Source: Massariosphaeria phaeospora
Lineage: Eukaryota > Ascomycota > Dothideomycetes > Pleosporales
DNA length: 64,000 nt
Assembly (NCBI GenBank): GCA_011032825.1
Contig: JAADJZ010000004.1
Location: forward strand, 1,488,001 to 1,552,000
Direction of reading: 5' to 3'
The position numbers were made by a program, and so were the translations under genes. How positions within the stretch are numbered: the first letter of the stretch is position 1; every line of letters starts with the position of its first letter. The notes under the pieces are model-generated. The model ran no database searches and was not told the DNA's origin. It saw only the letters and a list, made by a program, of their open reading frames with translations. This document shows positions 1-10,906 of this stretch, in pieces.

Positions 1-1920
1 TGGCCCGAGCGAACCTACCACAAGCGGATAGGTTCCGCGCCAGAAACCATAAAAAGACAAGTTGCATCTCCAGGTCCTCCATCTTTCTTGAAAAATTCGC
101 CACCCCAAAGCCCGAGGAGTGTAAGCACTTCCGTTGGGCCACCACGAATCGAACGTACATCACCCTCGACAGCTGGCTTCTCGGCCCACGATCCATCACC
201 AATTTCACCAAGGCTACCAACGAGGAGCAAGCTGTCCGAAGTCGTGACCAGCCCGCTAAACACCAACAAGTCATTGCCAGAACTTCCTACACAGTCGGCG
301 GCAGAGCCTGATGCTCAGGAAGCCGCAGAGGTTCAGGAGACTGACGTCAAGGACGAAACTCGACCTCCCTCGGCTTTACTTGAAAGAGTCCGTCACTTGC
401 TCGAAGCGCATGAAGGATCGCCATCCACCACCAACGATACTCAAGAGCCTCACGAGTCCCTATCTCCGGCGACGTCACGGCCGCGAGCGACATCAAACGA
501 AGCCCCGCCTTCGGTTCGACGAGGATCACTCTCAACACGCGGACGTTCTGAGGAGCGAAGAAGGAGCTCACTCAGCCAGGAGCGCACTTCCACATCACGA
601 GACACCCTTCTACGGCCCAGCTTGGACCAGACAACGGAGGAATTCCCTCGAAATAGCCACGAATGGTACGATCATAGGCGTGTCAGTTTCGACCGATCGA
701 CAATACGGACTGAAGAGCACGCGATGGCGCGCCATCTATTCGCGCAGACCACACCCTTCTCGCAGTTCTCGGACACGCCTATCGAGGTCAGCGAAGCCAC
801 TGCAGTGAGCATTTATCCGCACAACAACCATTCTGTGCTGGTAGTGCAACAAGCGCCGCGGTCGAGTATGCAGGTACAAATCGTAAATGAAGCACATTTC
901 GCACCGCCCGCTTCCGTACCGACGCCACCCTTTGTGGACGCCAGCGAAGGATTCGAGGAGCAATATCAACAGCCGACTCTGACGTTCGAGCCTTCCACAC
1001 CTCCGATGCAGATCTCTCTCCCGGTTCCTGGTGTAGTCGATTCGCCTTTGAAGAATCCCCGCAAACCGCCTGAGCCGCCCAGTCTCAAGGTCATCCCTCC
1101 GACTCCGGCTGAGGAGCTCGAACGCCAACTTCCACCTGGCCCTCCTAAGCGCTCTGAATCGCATCCTCAGCGCCGCTTATCCCTTGTCCAGCGCGCTCGA
1201 CGCTACTCGGACAACCTCATCTCGCCGCTACTTGCGCGCGCATCCAGCACTCGTGGTCGACATGCCATCGACTCGCACACCCACGAGAATCCTCGTATCC
1301 CGACTGTGAACGACGAAGAAGGCACCCTACACCCTTTCTGGCGGCCCCGTGGATTCTGGGACGGCTTCGAGGACAGCGACTCCGAGAGCGATGACGACAT
1401 GTTGCCACGCGGAGGCGACACGAGCGATGTGGAAGACCCAGAACCAGAGCCCGTTTCTCTCCGAAGACGAGTGACCCTAACCAGAAGACTGACAAGCGGG
1501 CTGAAAGGATCCAGCGGCTTCCTCATCGGCAACTCGCTCGGCGTCGAAAGAGCCGGCACCAACAAACGCCGCCCGCACATCCCCAGCCCATCGCACCACT
1601 CCGCCCAGTCCCCTGCGATCATGATCCAGCCCCCCACGCTGCCCCTGCGCACCCGCTCCCCGCGCATCGAGAAGAGCGGCTCCAGGGGCAGCATGCGCAG
1701 CTCAGGCTCAGGCTCGTTCGACCTCGATCGCCGCGCGAGTCGCCGCGACGGCTGGCGCCGCGGCAAGACGATCCCCGTGCTGAACATGCAGGTTCAGTAT
1801 ATTGGCCTCAGCGGCGTCAAAGAGCGGCTCCGCGAGCGCAAGGCTGAGAAGCGGCGTAATGAGATTCGGCGCAGTATTGGCTCGCGGTACTATGTTGAGC
1901 CTGGGGCGATTGCTTCGTAG
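1..1920 (+). CDS. conserved fungal disordered protein, 5' partial
   Basis: The reading frame is open from the first base to a TAG at 1918-1920 (639 codons), so the true start lies outside the window; the first in-window ATG is not assumed to be the start. The visible protein is rich in Ser, Pro and Arg with many charged low-complexity tracts, so it is mostly disordered. The C-terminal third looks constrained: a SLVQRARRYSDNLISPLLAR segment, an acidic DSDSESDDD patch after a Trp/Phe-rich HPFWRPRGFWDGFED stretch, and a basic end (GVKERLRERKAEKRRNEIRR) followed by SIGSRYYVEPGA. I recognise this only as the style of conserved filamentous-fungal hypothetical proteins; no enzymatic domain is visible. 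No intron is needed within the window. Function unknown. Confidence 0.8.
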   Translation, partial: WPERTYHKRIGSAPETIKRQVASPGPPSFLKNSPPQSPRSVSTSVGPPRIERTSPSTAGFSAHDPSPISPRLPTRSKLSEVVTSPLNTNKSLPELPTQSAAEPDAQEAAEVQETDVKDETRPPSALLERVRHLLEAHEGSPSTTNDTQEPHESLSPATSRPRATSNEAPPSVRRGSLSTRGRSEERRRSSLSQERTSTSRDTLLRPSLDQTTEEFPRNSHEWYDHRRVSFDRSTIRTEEHAMARHLFAQTTPFSQFSDTPIEVSEATAVSIYPHNNHSVLVVQQAPRSSMQVQIVNEAHFAPPASVPTPPFVDASEGFEEQYQQPTLTFEPSTPPMQISLPVPGVVDSPLKNPRKPPEPPSLKVIPPTPAEELERQLPPGPPKRSESHPQRRLSLVQRARRYSDNLISPLLARASSTRGRHAIDSHTHENPRIPTVNDEEGTLHPFWRPRGFWDGFEDSDSESDDDMLPRGGDTSDVEDPEPEPVSLRRRVTLTRRLTSGLKGSSGFLIGNSLGVERAGTNKRRPHIPSPSHHSAQSPAIMIQPPTLPLRTRSPRIEKSGSRGSMRSSGSGSFDLDRRASRRDGWRRGKTIPVLNMQVQYIGLSGVKERLRERKAEKRRNEIRRSIGSRYYVEPGAIAS

Positions 1921-2253
1921 ATGGGGTGCGGGACAGACGATGTGCGCGGGGCGCAGGACGTTTGGCTTAGTCGAGGAGGTTTTTACACACTGCATGCATG
2001 CGTGGACGCGTTTAGCGAGGCTTGCGCTGGCCTGGTATTGTGGTGTGGGTGTAATGCGGTGCGCGTCTCTCCGTATTCATACATCTCCCCAACCAACATT
2101 CCTCGACGCACGCAAACCACGCTTTTACTTTACGATTCACGGCTGGTCTCTTGATGGTACCGACGAAGTTCTTTCCTTTTTCTCTCTTTCTCTTTCTCTT
2201 CTACTTTCCACTTCTACTTGTTATTCATGGTATCGAGCCCGCTGTCTTTCTAC

Positions 2254-2300
2254 TGGGGGGGGGGGTTCATGGGCTGGGCTGGGCTGGGCTGGGCGCGGGC
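2254..2300 (+). repeat. G-run plus (GGGCT)n, G-quadruplex candidate
   Basis: A run of 11 G at about 2255-2265 is followed by consecutive GGGCT units at 2271-2294. Four or more GGG blocks with 2-nt loops fit the canonical intramolecular G4 pattern on the plus strand. Function is not inferred. Confidence 0.6.
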
Positions 2301-3173
2301 ATTTTTGTGATGTTTTTGTATTATATGGGGAGGAGGAGAAGAAGTGGGTCGGGGGTAGCTGGCTTGGTTGGTGGCGATGATGGCGATGAGGGTTGGAAAG
2401 AAGGAAATTCGTTGGGTATGGGACCGTAAGTAGGCATCATGGTATGGGGCAATGGATGGCGGGACGGGCGCGCTTTGGACGAGGTGGCTTTCGTCATCGT
2501 GCGCATATGCCAGCCAGTGTGAATTGAACGATTGAATGAATTCAATGGGCTGCTTGAATGTTTGATGTGCTAATGTGGCTATGCGCGTGTGTGTATAAGT
2601 GCATCATATGTTTATGTGTATATGTATGTAGATGCTCGAGTAAGGCTGCCTTGCTTGATAGCCCGGCTGTTGATCATGATAGCGAGTTGAGTTGAATTGA
2701 GACGGCGGACACCACAAACAAGATAAGGTCCGATTCCCACTTTATGACTAATCAAGATCCTCGCTTTTCGAAACTCTGAGACTTTGTGTCGCAGAGTTGG
2801 AGTTGAGTTGAGACAGCAGACTTTATAAGATGAGAGAAGGTGCGATGCATATGCAACACATACTGGATGGACGTGAATGAAATACGCTGTAGAGCAACCC
2901 AACTCTAACACCTCTAGTAGGTAGTAGGTAGGTAGGTAGGAGGGACAGAAGACGCTGTAGCGTGAATTGAATTCTATAGCACCTACACGGTAAAATAAGT
3001 GGCACAACAAGCCCGCTTCGTAACCCCGTTGCTGCTCTTTCATTTCCAGTAGTAAATGTGATGTGGTTTTTCCAACTTACTTACCCCGCCCGCACCAAGC
3101 CCAAAAAAAACCCATCCGTTCCCCCTCCCTAGCCCTAGTCTCACCGCAGAACCAAAAAATAAAATGAATCCTC

Positions 3174-3180
3174 AAAAAAA
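3174..3180 (-). terminator. Pol III terminator of tRNA-Tyr
   Basis: Seven consecutive A on the plus strand, read as T7 on the minus strand, lie 6 nt past the 3' end of the tRNA. This is a standard RNA polymerase III stop. Confidence 0.85.
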
Positions 3181-3185
3181 GTTGT

Positions 3186-3271
3186 TCTCTCGACCCGGAA
3201 TCGAACCAGGGACCTTTCGATAACAATAGCTATTACAGTCGAACGTGATGAACCAACTACACCATCGAGAG
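3186..3271 (-). tRNA. tRNA-Tyr (GTA) with 11-nt intron
   Basis: On the minus strand the sequence folds as a complete cloverleaf. The 7-bp acceptor stem is CTCTCGA/TCGAGAG with a C1-G72 pair, the eukaryotic tRNA-Tyr identity pair. The D arm carries AGTTGGTT, the anticodon stem is TTCGA/TCGAA, and the T arm is CCTGG-TTCGATT-CCGGG. The discriminator base is A. The 18-nt anticodon loop reads C-T-GTA-A followed by an 11-nt insert at the canonical 37/38 position. Eukaryotic nuclear tRNA-Tyr genes characteristically contain an intron, which supports the assignment. A seven-T tract follows on the minus strand. Confidence 0.95.
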
Positions 3272-4688
3272 GAATCTACACTGCTGGAGTGTGATGGTGG
3301 GGATTTTGATGAATGTTTGCCGTTTTGGGGGGTATATATAGAAGAGAAAATTACAGAGAGGGAAAATTGGGGAGGTGAGGTGCGGTGGGGAGTGAGGCTG
3401 AGATAAGGTGGGGACGGTGCAGGGGACAGTGCAGGGGGCAGGGGTGAGGCGCTAGGGTAGTGCCGGGCGGGATTGCGTTTGCGTTTTGTTTTGCATGCAC
3501 GCATGTATGCAACCCCGTGACTCGTTCTCCAACAATCTGTTTCGAAATAATTCTACGCGGGTTCTGGAATTTCGGCTCTTTTTCACGTTCGTGCACAGCG
3601 TGACTCGTAACTCGTTAAACATTCTGTTTCGAAATGTTCTACGGGGGTTTCTGGAATTTCGGCTCTCTTTTGACGTCGCGTTGCTGCATAGTGAATGAGT
3701 ATGTATCTACATAGCTGTGTTTGGGCGCATGTGGGAATATTAAAGCGATTCTGCGCTGAGATTATCTATACTCGAGCAAGCTACGTGAGAAAAAAAATTC
3801 ATGCTTGATCCTGAGACCTTGCGACGACTGCGAATCGCTGGTGTTGTGGACGATGATGATGGCAATGACAATGACGGTACGGAGTACTGTAGTCGCTCAA
3901 TTCCGTGAGTCTTGCTGTTACCGTCGCTCAATCGGGCGGGCGGGCTGGTTGTCGAATGCCTAGGTGGTATGGATAGATAAGTCTTCGCTGCGCACACGCT
4001 TCGCCGCTCTGCTCGTTGTCCTGAACTGTAAGTACCGATTTCTCTATGAACCGCGGGCCTACGAGTTTGACTATGGGAACAAATGCGACCGATGGGGCTG
4101 GGTTTGGGTTTGGGTTGAGATAAAAGCTGGGTCTGATGGTTGCATGGGATTGGGTTTGGTAGGCAGAGTGTAATGGGGCATCCGTGGAACTGTTACGTTG
4201 CGGCTATATGTCATAAAGAAGACGAGGGATGTTATGGGATGGGTATTGCGACGTTGAGTTACCTAGGTAGTTTGTGGTAAATGATGATGATGTGCATATC
4301 TGAGGTCGCTTGCTGGGTGGGGAGCATCGTTGCGGTACGATGATGAAAAGGTGGTAAACTCAAAGCCTATGTTCTCCGTCTAGTCAGGGGACGAGGAAGC
4401 AACGTTGCCCAAGGACCAAAGCGCGTAACTATTCCCTGGACAGTGGGGACCTTATCGTCAACCATCCCATTCTGCTTCCTAGCCTATCCAGGTATTAGCA
4501 AACATCTTACACATCTTCGTGTTCTCGTAGGCTGCAAGGCCCGCTCTGTCTCAGCAAATGTGGTTGCGTGACGTAATGTCTACCACTCTTTAAAGGTATC
4601 CAATTTTCCATGAAATTGCTCACTTCGTGTCATAACCCCCCAACATCCGTCCCCCTTCACCCCCAAGGACGCGATAGAAGTATACAAC
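3272..4688. other. gene-free stretch with tandem duplication
   Basis: Apart from the duplication at 3517-3682 I see no coding frame with protein-like composition. The last few hundred bases are probably the promoter and 5' UTR of the gene starting at 4689. Confidence 0.45.
3517..3682 (+). repeat. 83-bp imperfect tandem duplication
   Basis: Two adjacent copies (3517-3599 and 3600-3682) each start GTGACTCGT, contain CTGTTTCGAAAT then TTCTACG, and continue with TTCTGGAATTTCGGCTCT. They differ by substitutions and small indels, so the duplication is not very recent. No convincing protein is encoded. Confidence 0.85.
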
Positions 4689-5906
4689 ATGTTGTTCAAA
4701 CTCCCAGCTCGTATCTTTCGCTATCTCCGTCGAGCGGCTCGAGCCCGCCGTTCTAACGACACTGCCCCTTATGCTCCACTAGACACCACCTTCGAGGATT
4801 CCTTCCCGGCTAACCCATCCTTTGAGGATAATTCCCCCACCGGCGCATCCTTCGAGGATTATTTCCTAGTCGACGCAAATTCCAAGGACAAGTCTCCGAG
4901 CGACACAACATCCAAGAATGGACCTCCGCCTCGCTACTCGACTTCCACCATCAGAACTGAAGCTCCGCCTCAATACTCGACTTCGTCTGGCGATACGAAA
5001 CCTTCTGAAAACGGAGCTCCGCCTTGTTCTTCGACTTTATCATACAATACATTCCCTCGTTCAACTTCATCCGGAGCCGACACTACTCCTTTCAGGACCG
5101 CAACTTTACCTCAGTATTCGACTTCATTGTGCGGTACAATCCCTCCCAGAGTTGAAACTTCGCCTATTTCATCAAGTTCATCATGCGATACTCTCCTCCC
5201 CAAAACTAAACCGGCGACTCACCCATCGCCAACATCACTCAGCAAATCTCCGTTCAAAGCAGGCATCCCCCGGGATCCACCCTCCATCTATTCCTACCAA
5301 CTCCAGCAATTCCTCATCGAAATCATGGCCTTCACATTCCACGCCGACACCGAGCGGCTGTGCTCACTCCTTGGCTGCGAGTCCGTTGCTTCCGACCCCA
5401 AAACCTCGATCCTCACCGACGCACAGAAAGATGAGCTTTTATGGCTGGCCAACAAGGTCGGCTACTTGCGCGAGAAGAGTCTGCGCAATCAGTTCAATAC
5501 CACGGCCCAGTGCGACCAGAGCGTCGTCCACGCCTCCCTTGTCAGACCCGCGGAGACACTACAGCTCAATGTCGAGTATGTATTGGACCTCATCAACAGC
5601 TACGCAGATCACGAGTGCGAAGCCGCAAGATGGAACCGCACCTTGATCGCCCAATACACTCCCAAATCTTACCAGAGCAACCAGGACTTGACCGACACAC
5701 TGGTGTCGCATGCAGATGTGATCGCTTGCATATCGAAAAATGAGAGTGTGCGGGTCTTGCTGGGCGAGGCGATGGCGGCATTCCAGGAATTTTTGGGCTT
5801 GGGGGAGATACTTCGCCGGTTCCGGTACACGGTGCCGACAGTTCGCAAAGGGTTCAAGGACTTGGTGGGAGACTTGTTGCAAGCTAGAGAAGTCACAAAT
5901 GGCTAG
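4689..5906 (+). CDS. orphan repeat-rich hypothetical protein, 405 aa
   Basis: A single uninterrupted frame runs from ATG 4689 to TAG; the context TACAACATG is reasonable for a fungal start. The N terminus (residues 1-22) is strongly basic (PARIFRYLRRAARARR). Residues about 33-80 form five diverged ten-residue repeats built on (T/S)FED-x4. Residues about 80-180 are Ser/Thr/Pro-rich with recurring PP-x-YSTS blocks. The C-terminal half (about 205-400) is folded-looking and helical, with Cys-containing segments (ERLCSLLGCES; LLGEAMAAFQEFLGLGEILR). I do not recognise a family. There is no signal peptide or membrane segment. It stands alone, with about 2.8 kb of empty sequence downstream. Intron-free and possibly lineage-restricted (inference). 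Confidence 0.7.
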   Translation: MLFKLPARIFRYLRRAARARRSNDTAPYAPLDTTFEDSFPANPSFEDNSPTGASFEDYFLVDANSKDKSPSDTTSKNGPPPRYSTSTIRTEAPPQYSTSSGDTKPSENGAPPCSSTLSYNTFPRSTSSGADTTPFRTATLPQYSTSLCGTIPPRVETSPISSSSSCDTLLPKTKPATHPSPTSLSKSPFKAGIPRDPPSIYSYQLQQFLIEIMAFTFHADTERLCSLLGCESVASDPKTSILTDAQKDELLWLANKVGYLREKSLRNQFNTTAQCDQSVVHASLVRPAETLQLNVEYVLDLINSYADHECEAARWNRTLIAQYTPKSYQSNQDLTDTLVSHADVIACISKNESVRVLLGEAMAAFQEFLGLGEILRRFRYTVPTVRKGFKDLVGDLLQAREVTNG

Positions 5907-8740
5907 GGACTACGGTACCAACGCATTGGTATGGGCGGCTTGCTTTACTTTGGTGCGTGATGAACTGGTATAACCTCGTCCATATGTGCAGTAGGGAGAT
6001 TTTCTAATTCATCCGAGTTCTAAACATACCTTATATATGTATAGTGAGCATCATGCCCACAGTTCCGAAAATTATTTTCTTGTTATTTCGACGCGCAGAA
6101 TAAGTCGTTCGGCCGCTATATACTACGGTGGAGGCCATACACCCGTGGCCAAAATATCAGCAGCATATCAAAGCTCATTTGCATGATCCCGCGACTACGC
6201 ATTTCATACCTTCTTCTCCTCTCTACACAGTCTTTTTGGACATCATCTAGATCCTAGATACTGTATGAGATTTACTTAAAGAGAATTGTTTCCTATCTAA
6301 TACACCTTACTACACCATCAAGGTCATCGTTTACACTCCGCGTTGATCAGCAATAAAATCATGCCATGTGGGTTGATGTGATGCCCCGACAGGCACGACT
6401 CAGTCGAGAACGAAGAAGTTTTCTTTGATGCTTATTACTGTTCATTGCACCTCGAAACCGTGGCACTTGCTTGCATAAAACCAAACTTCGACAACGCTTG
6501 AGATAGAGTGCATAACCCGTTACCACTCGTCGGCGACGAGCCATTTGCATCCAAGACTCATCACCATCCGTGGCTCACACTAAGAAACCCAACGAAGCGA
6601 CGATAAGAACCGAACTGCAGCAGTTCCCATTGTATGTCATTGAAGATTGCGCTCCTTAAAAGACGGTCTAGGAGTTAACTTAGATACTGGGCCTTAAATG
6701 ATCCGGTTGATACAGGGGAGTGTTCGGGAGTAGAGGTCTTGAGAGGAAGGACTGACGAGCCTTCAACGCAGATACCGCATTTACCGGATTTCTCATGTAT
6801 TTTCACAGTCGACTGTCACAGATTGCTTCTTTACCACGCACACGGAAAATAATCTTCGTCTCCTTGACGCGTACTACCTCCACCTCCTATATACCCCTTC
6901 AACGACTGTATTGCGAACACACACATAGCCACAATTTCCCCCCCTCTTCGATCCGTTCCCGAATTCCAACCCTTGGAGTCTACTCTTCTTTTTTGTGAAT
7001 TTTTAGCTATTCAATCTAAAGACTTCTAGTCAAGATCGTAGGTTTGGTTAGTAGACTGTAGGTGGTAACTAGCTTGATGTATTTGTGATGCTCGAGTATT
7101 AGTTTAGTTATAGACTACGTGGGTTAGTGCTCTAGTATGAGATTAGCTTTAGGGTGGTTTTGTATTAGATTTGTCTAGAGGATGAAACTGAACAGTTCTG
7201 TGTAGTTATCTGGCGGGGTTTTCATAGCAAGGGGTAGTTTTTAGCTCCAAATACGAGTTAACCACATATGTACGTATTTCAACTATTTTTCAAAAGCGCT
7301 AAAAAGCACAAGTAGGAGTACAAAGCTCGTCGTACCTCATTGCACATACTTCTTTACATATGTAACTATAATGCAAGTTTTCAACGTACACGTCCTATAT
7401 ACATGAACTTGTCGACTTCCATACTCAGGTGCAGTTCAGTTAGAGGTGAATGGGATGTTAGCAGGTAAATCTCATATGGTCAAACATAACAATCAGGACC
7501 CGAGAAGTAGATCAACGCAACGAATCCACCTTGATATAACACTGGAATTGGCGCGTGCGGAAAGAGGACAGATATAACGTTCTCGTATGCGCATGGCTTC
7601 CCATATCCCCACAACGTCACCGTAGACGCTATAACTCTACTCAACAAGCTCCTTGGTCTAGACTCACACTCCCATCTCTCTCTTCGCACCCCCCCTCCCC
7701 CCAGAATCTCTCCATCAAACCTCATATTTCATCTTCATTTCCACCTCTATCCTGCAATCACACTTCCCGTTCATGCGTCTCCTCCATCCGCGGCAAGCAT
7801 AGATGACGCACAGAGAAAGTTTGCGGGAGCAGCTCACAGACGACGTCGCAACCTTCCGCAAGATTAGTGGCGCACGTAGGGCACAGCTGCAGGGAAGCTT
7901 AGTAGAAGATGCATGGCGATGGGCCGGATGGAGATCATGCGTTTTATAGGGGGCGTAGTCTAGAGATCAGGACTGATATTGGTGCTCGAGAAGAGCTCAA
8001 TGAGTAGACTAGCCTGCGTTATACTTTAGATTGATAAGATAAGCAAACGAGTAATACTCTGCTTTTTTAATGATGGTAGTACTAAAGGCATGACAGTCTT
8101 TGAGCCCTAAACCGACACCTGAGTTCACCGGTCCACAGCGGAAGGCTATGCCATTGCCCGAACCGCAGCTGCAACTGCTAGTTCATACGTTTAACGTCGT
8201 TGTTAAGTCACTTTGCGAGTAAGAGCTGCAAGGTTGTGCGATTCGAGAGGCAGTGGGGATATGTGTAGTGTTCGGAGTGATGGTCGAAATGATAGAAAGG
8301 TGTGCTGCGCACTTGATAGCGTTCATATCGAAAGCCATGAGGCCAGGCGTTCTGCTCTCCAGGTAGTGATTTCATTTTGCGAAGATGAAGCCTAGCATAC
8401 TCTCATGTTGCGAGCCATTACCACCTAATACTTCCCGGACTGGGATTGTAAATTGCGGGCTCTCGAGCCGCATAGGTACACATCGCCCCAAGCATCACGG
8501 AGTCGTCGTATTTCGGTCGAGTTTGATGTTCGTGGAGCTTGCGGCTGAAGTCTGTCTACGTCGCGGCTCCGAACCATTCGTCTACATGTCCAGGGCTAGC
8601 TTTCGTCGGTAAGCTCATGGGGTGGCCGGCGGGTCAATGAGATACCTGGGCGTCATCTGTTGGAATACCGCAATCGATGCAGGCGGATTGTGGCTTACGG
8701 CTCGGTGAAGACAAGCAGCTGTCCGTGTAAAGTGACCCTT
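5907..8740. other. 2.8-kb gene-poor AT-richer stretch
   Basis: Only short, compositionally random frames are present. There are TATA-like stretches near 6030 and 6885, and a pyrimidine-rich segment at 7660-7760. I find no RNA gene. Confidence 0.45.
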
Positions 8741-10617
8741 TTACATGAAGTCATATGTCTCTTTAAGTTGAACAACGACACCCTGGTACACAGCTCGTTG
8801 GAACGCCGTGTCCATCAAGCTGCTGGCGCGTCGATCGAAGTCGCACCGAATGCACCTCCTCACAGCGTCGGAGTACCTGCCACCAGCCTCGTTGTATAGC
8901 TCTTCAACAAGCCGGTCGGCAGTGTTCCACTCAGTCATAGCGTCTGTCTCCGCCTGATCCTCGCTCTTGGCAAGGGCCGATAAGGGCTTGCTGTACCAGA
9001 GTTCGATCAGGGATATTCCGAGGGCATAAAGAGTCTGGTTACGTATGATCCTACTCATGGATGAAGTTTCGCAGGCACCATACGTGCGACTACTATCGTT
9101 TTCGGAGCGCTGCGAGACAAAAGGGTGGTCATACGCCGTGGCGCCTGCCCGTTTGATGAACAGGATGTCGTCCTTTCCCCAGCTCTTATCCAGCCAAGGC
9201 GTCTCATGTAGCTGTAGGACACTAGAAGCGAGCGTTACGGCCAACTGAAGACGATTGCGACGAGCAAACGCCGGATCATACAACACGGTACGAAGTGAAG
9301 ACACCGTCCATCCTTCGGTGTCTAGAGGCGGGTCTTTCGAGGGGTATATGAGGATACCATACTTCTGCTTCGCGTATTCGTCCGCCAGTAATGATAGGCA
9401 GACCTCGCGCTGTGGCTTCTGTAACGTGCTGATAGCGGCGCATAGATTGTAAATAGGCTTGAGGTTCGGAGTCGGGCTCAAAGCTGCACTGACAGCTTTC
9501 TTTGCTTTGCTTGTAAAACGCACACCTTTGGCACGATTTGGCGTGTCTAACTCCAGTTGATCATCCATAGTGATATGTACTTCGGCCTCTTCCCATGACC
9601 AGGGGTCTTGAGTGGGGGACCCACTCTGCAGGGTACTCTGGGTAGAGTCATATTTGGGTACCCGTGCAGAGTGGTTGTAGCAAAACACCACATGGAATGA
9701 CTCTTTCATTGACTCTTCGTCGTCGCTTTCGTCGCTCACGTCGCTTTGAACTTGATGCATACGATGCTCCAATCTAAGGTTGACACTATGGTCTGAATGG
9801 CACGAACACTGCCAACCAGACTTGAGAGCTGAGTGGAAGCCTTGGGCACGATCATTGATAACGGCAAATTTCGGTATTGGCTGGCCTTTCGGCTTGCTCG
9901 GAGTCTGTAGTGATTCGAGTGAAATAGTCTGGGTCGTCATGCGATGAAGCGATGAATTAGAGCGGCGAATGGTAGCCATAATATCGTCATAGTCGGACTT
10001 CTTCAGACTGAAATCGAGCCGCTTGTAGTACTTCTTGAACGTCTGCTCGTCGCCGAATTGCGGCTACACTAGCTTAATACCCAGTGTCTTCATGTGCAAG
10101 CTTAATACATACCTTCCACGATTCATCAAGCTTCAACTTTTGCCTAAAGATCTCGGCACTGTGGTTCAGTTGTCCAATTGTCGCCATGTAGGGACCGTAG
10201 CTGTTACCGAGCCGTTGCTGCAGCCTTTTGTCAAATTCCGCGTCTTTCCCTGGTGATTAGAGATTTTCAATCAGTAAAGGTCATCTTGATTGATCTTGTG
10301 CTTGATGTATAGGATCAAAGGATTATTATCTAATAGCACGATACGCGATTCAATGAGAGAGACTTACAACGTTTGCCACGCGGGTCCACTAAGAACTCGG
10401 CCATGTCCTGCTGCTTCACGATCCCTTTGAGCAACAAGTTCAAGGTATTCGTGCATATTACGTTCTCCGTACGGAGCTCGTTAATCAGGCTATTGAATTG
10501 TTGCTCGTACTTGAGGCAGCGGCGTGTGACAGCAATTCCCTTCGCATAGAACTCGAGGCTGGCGAGGATCAGGGGAACCGCACCCAGGACGAGGCCAGCC
10601 GTCTCGATTCCCGACAT
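8741..10617 (-). CDS. DUF7580-like fungal protein, 3 exons, 569 aa
   Basis: Exons on the minus strand: 10617-10368, 10249-10113 and 10063-8741, with donors GTAAGT and GTATGT and acceptors CCAG and TAG; the joined frame is continuous. The N terminus (MSGIETAGLVLGAVPLILASLEFYA) followed by a Tyr/Arg-rich helical segment, then (exon 2) W-K-D-A-E-F-D...RLG-x-SYG...KLKLDE, matches my knowledge of the fungal DUF7580 family, whose members often occur near NLR or heterokaryon-incompatibility genes. The C-terminal part retains the ADEYAKQKYGILIYPSKDP segment, the L-x-LAVTLASSVLQLHETPWL helix, the LYALGISLIELWY segment and the closing CIRCDF-x-R motif, a degenerate kinase-like fold (inference). It is transcribed divergently from the C2H2 gene at 10907. 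Molecular function unknown. Confidence 0.88.
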
Positions 10618-10906
10618 GCTGATGACTTCGACGCTCGCAAACAGGCTTGAAAGGAATGTAGCGCTCGTAGCTTGATCTGGAGCGCGCGCAGGGCTTAAGA
10701 TGCGATGGAAAGTTGAGTTGGGAGATGGAAGAGTTGATCAGACAAGCGCGTCCGCTCCCTCTGCTGCGGGGTTGTTAGCCCCCAACTTGGCAACTACTCA
10801 TGCAACCACGACGCGGGCGGCCAGCCAACTCATCAACACCATCGTGACGCTGCGAGTCCTGACGTTCTTCGGACCGTAGTGTGCACTGGTCTTGCAGCTC
10901 GAGAAT
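10618..10906. promoter_or_regulatory. shared 289-bp divergent promoter
   Basis: This is the only sequence between the start codons of the DUF7580-like gene (-) and the C2H2 gene (+), so it must hold both 5' UTRs and promoters. No individual factor site is claimed. Confidence 0.55.

Larger units (their letters stand above)
1921..3185. other. gene-free stretch downstream of first gene
   Basis: No coding frame here has family-like content. It holds a long polypyrimidine tract at about 2167-2207, a G-run with GGGCT repeats at 2254-2300, GT-rich sequence at about 2585-2635 and a short (gtag)n tract at about 2918-2940. It probably contains the 3' UTR of the upstream gene. Confidence 0.5.

Noticed and set aside
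7035..7075. Sequence resembling the GGTTAGTAG...GGTGG part of 5S rRNA
   Set aside because: Only a short stretch matches; neither helix I nor the internal control region is present.
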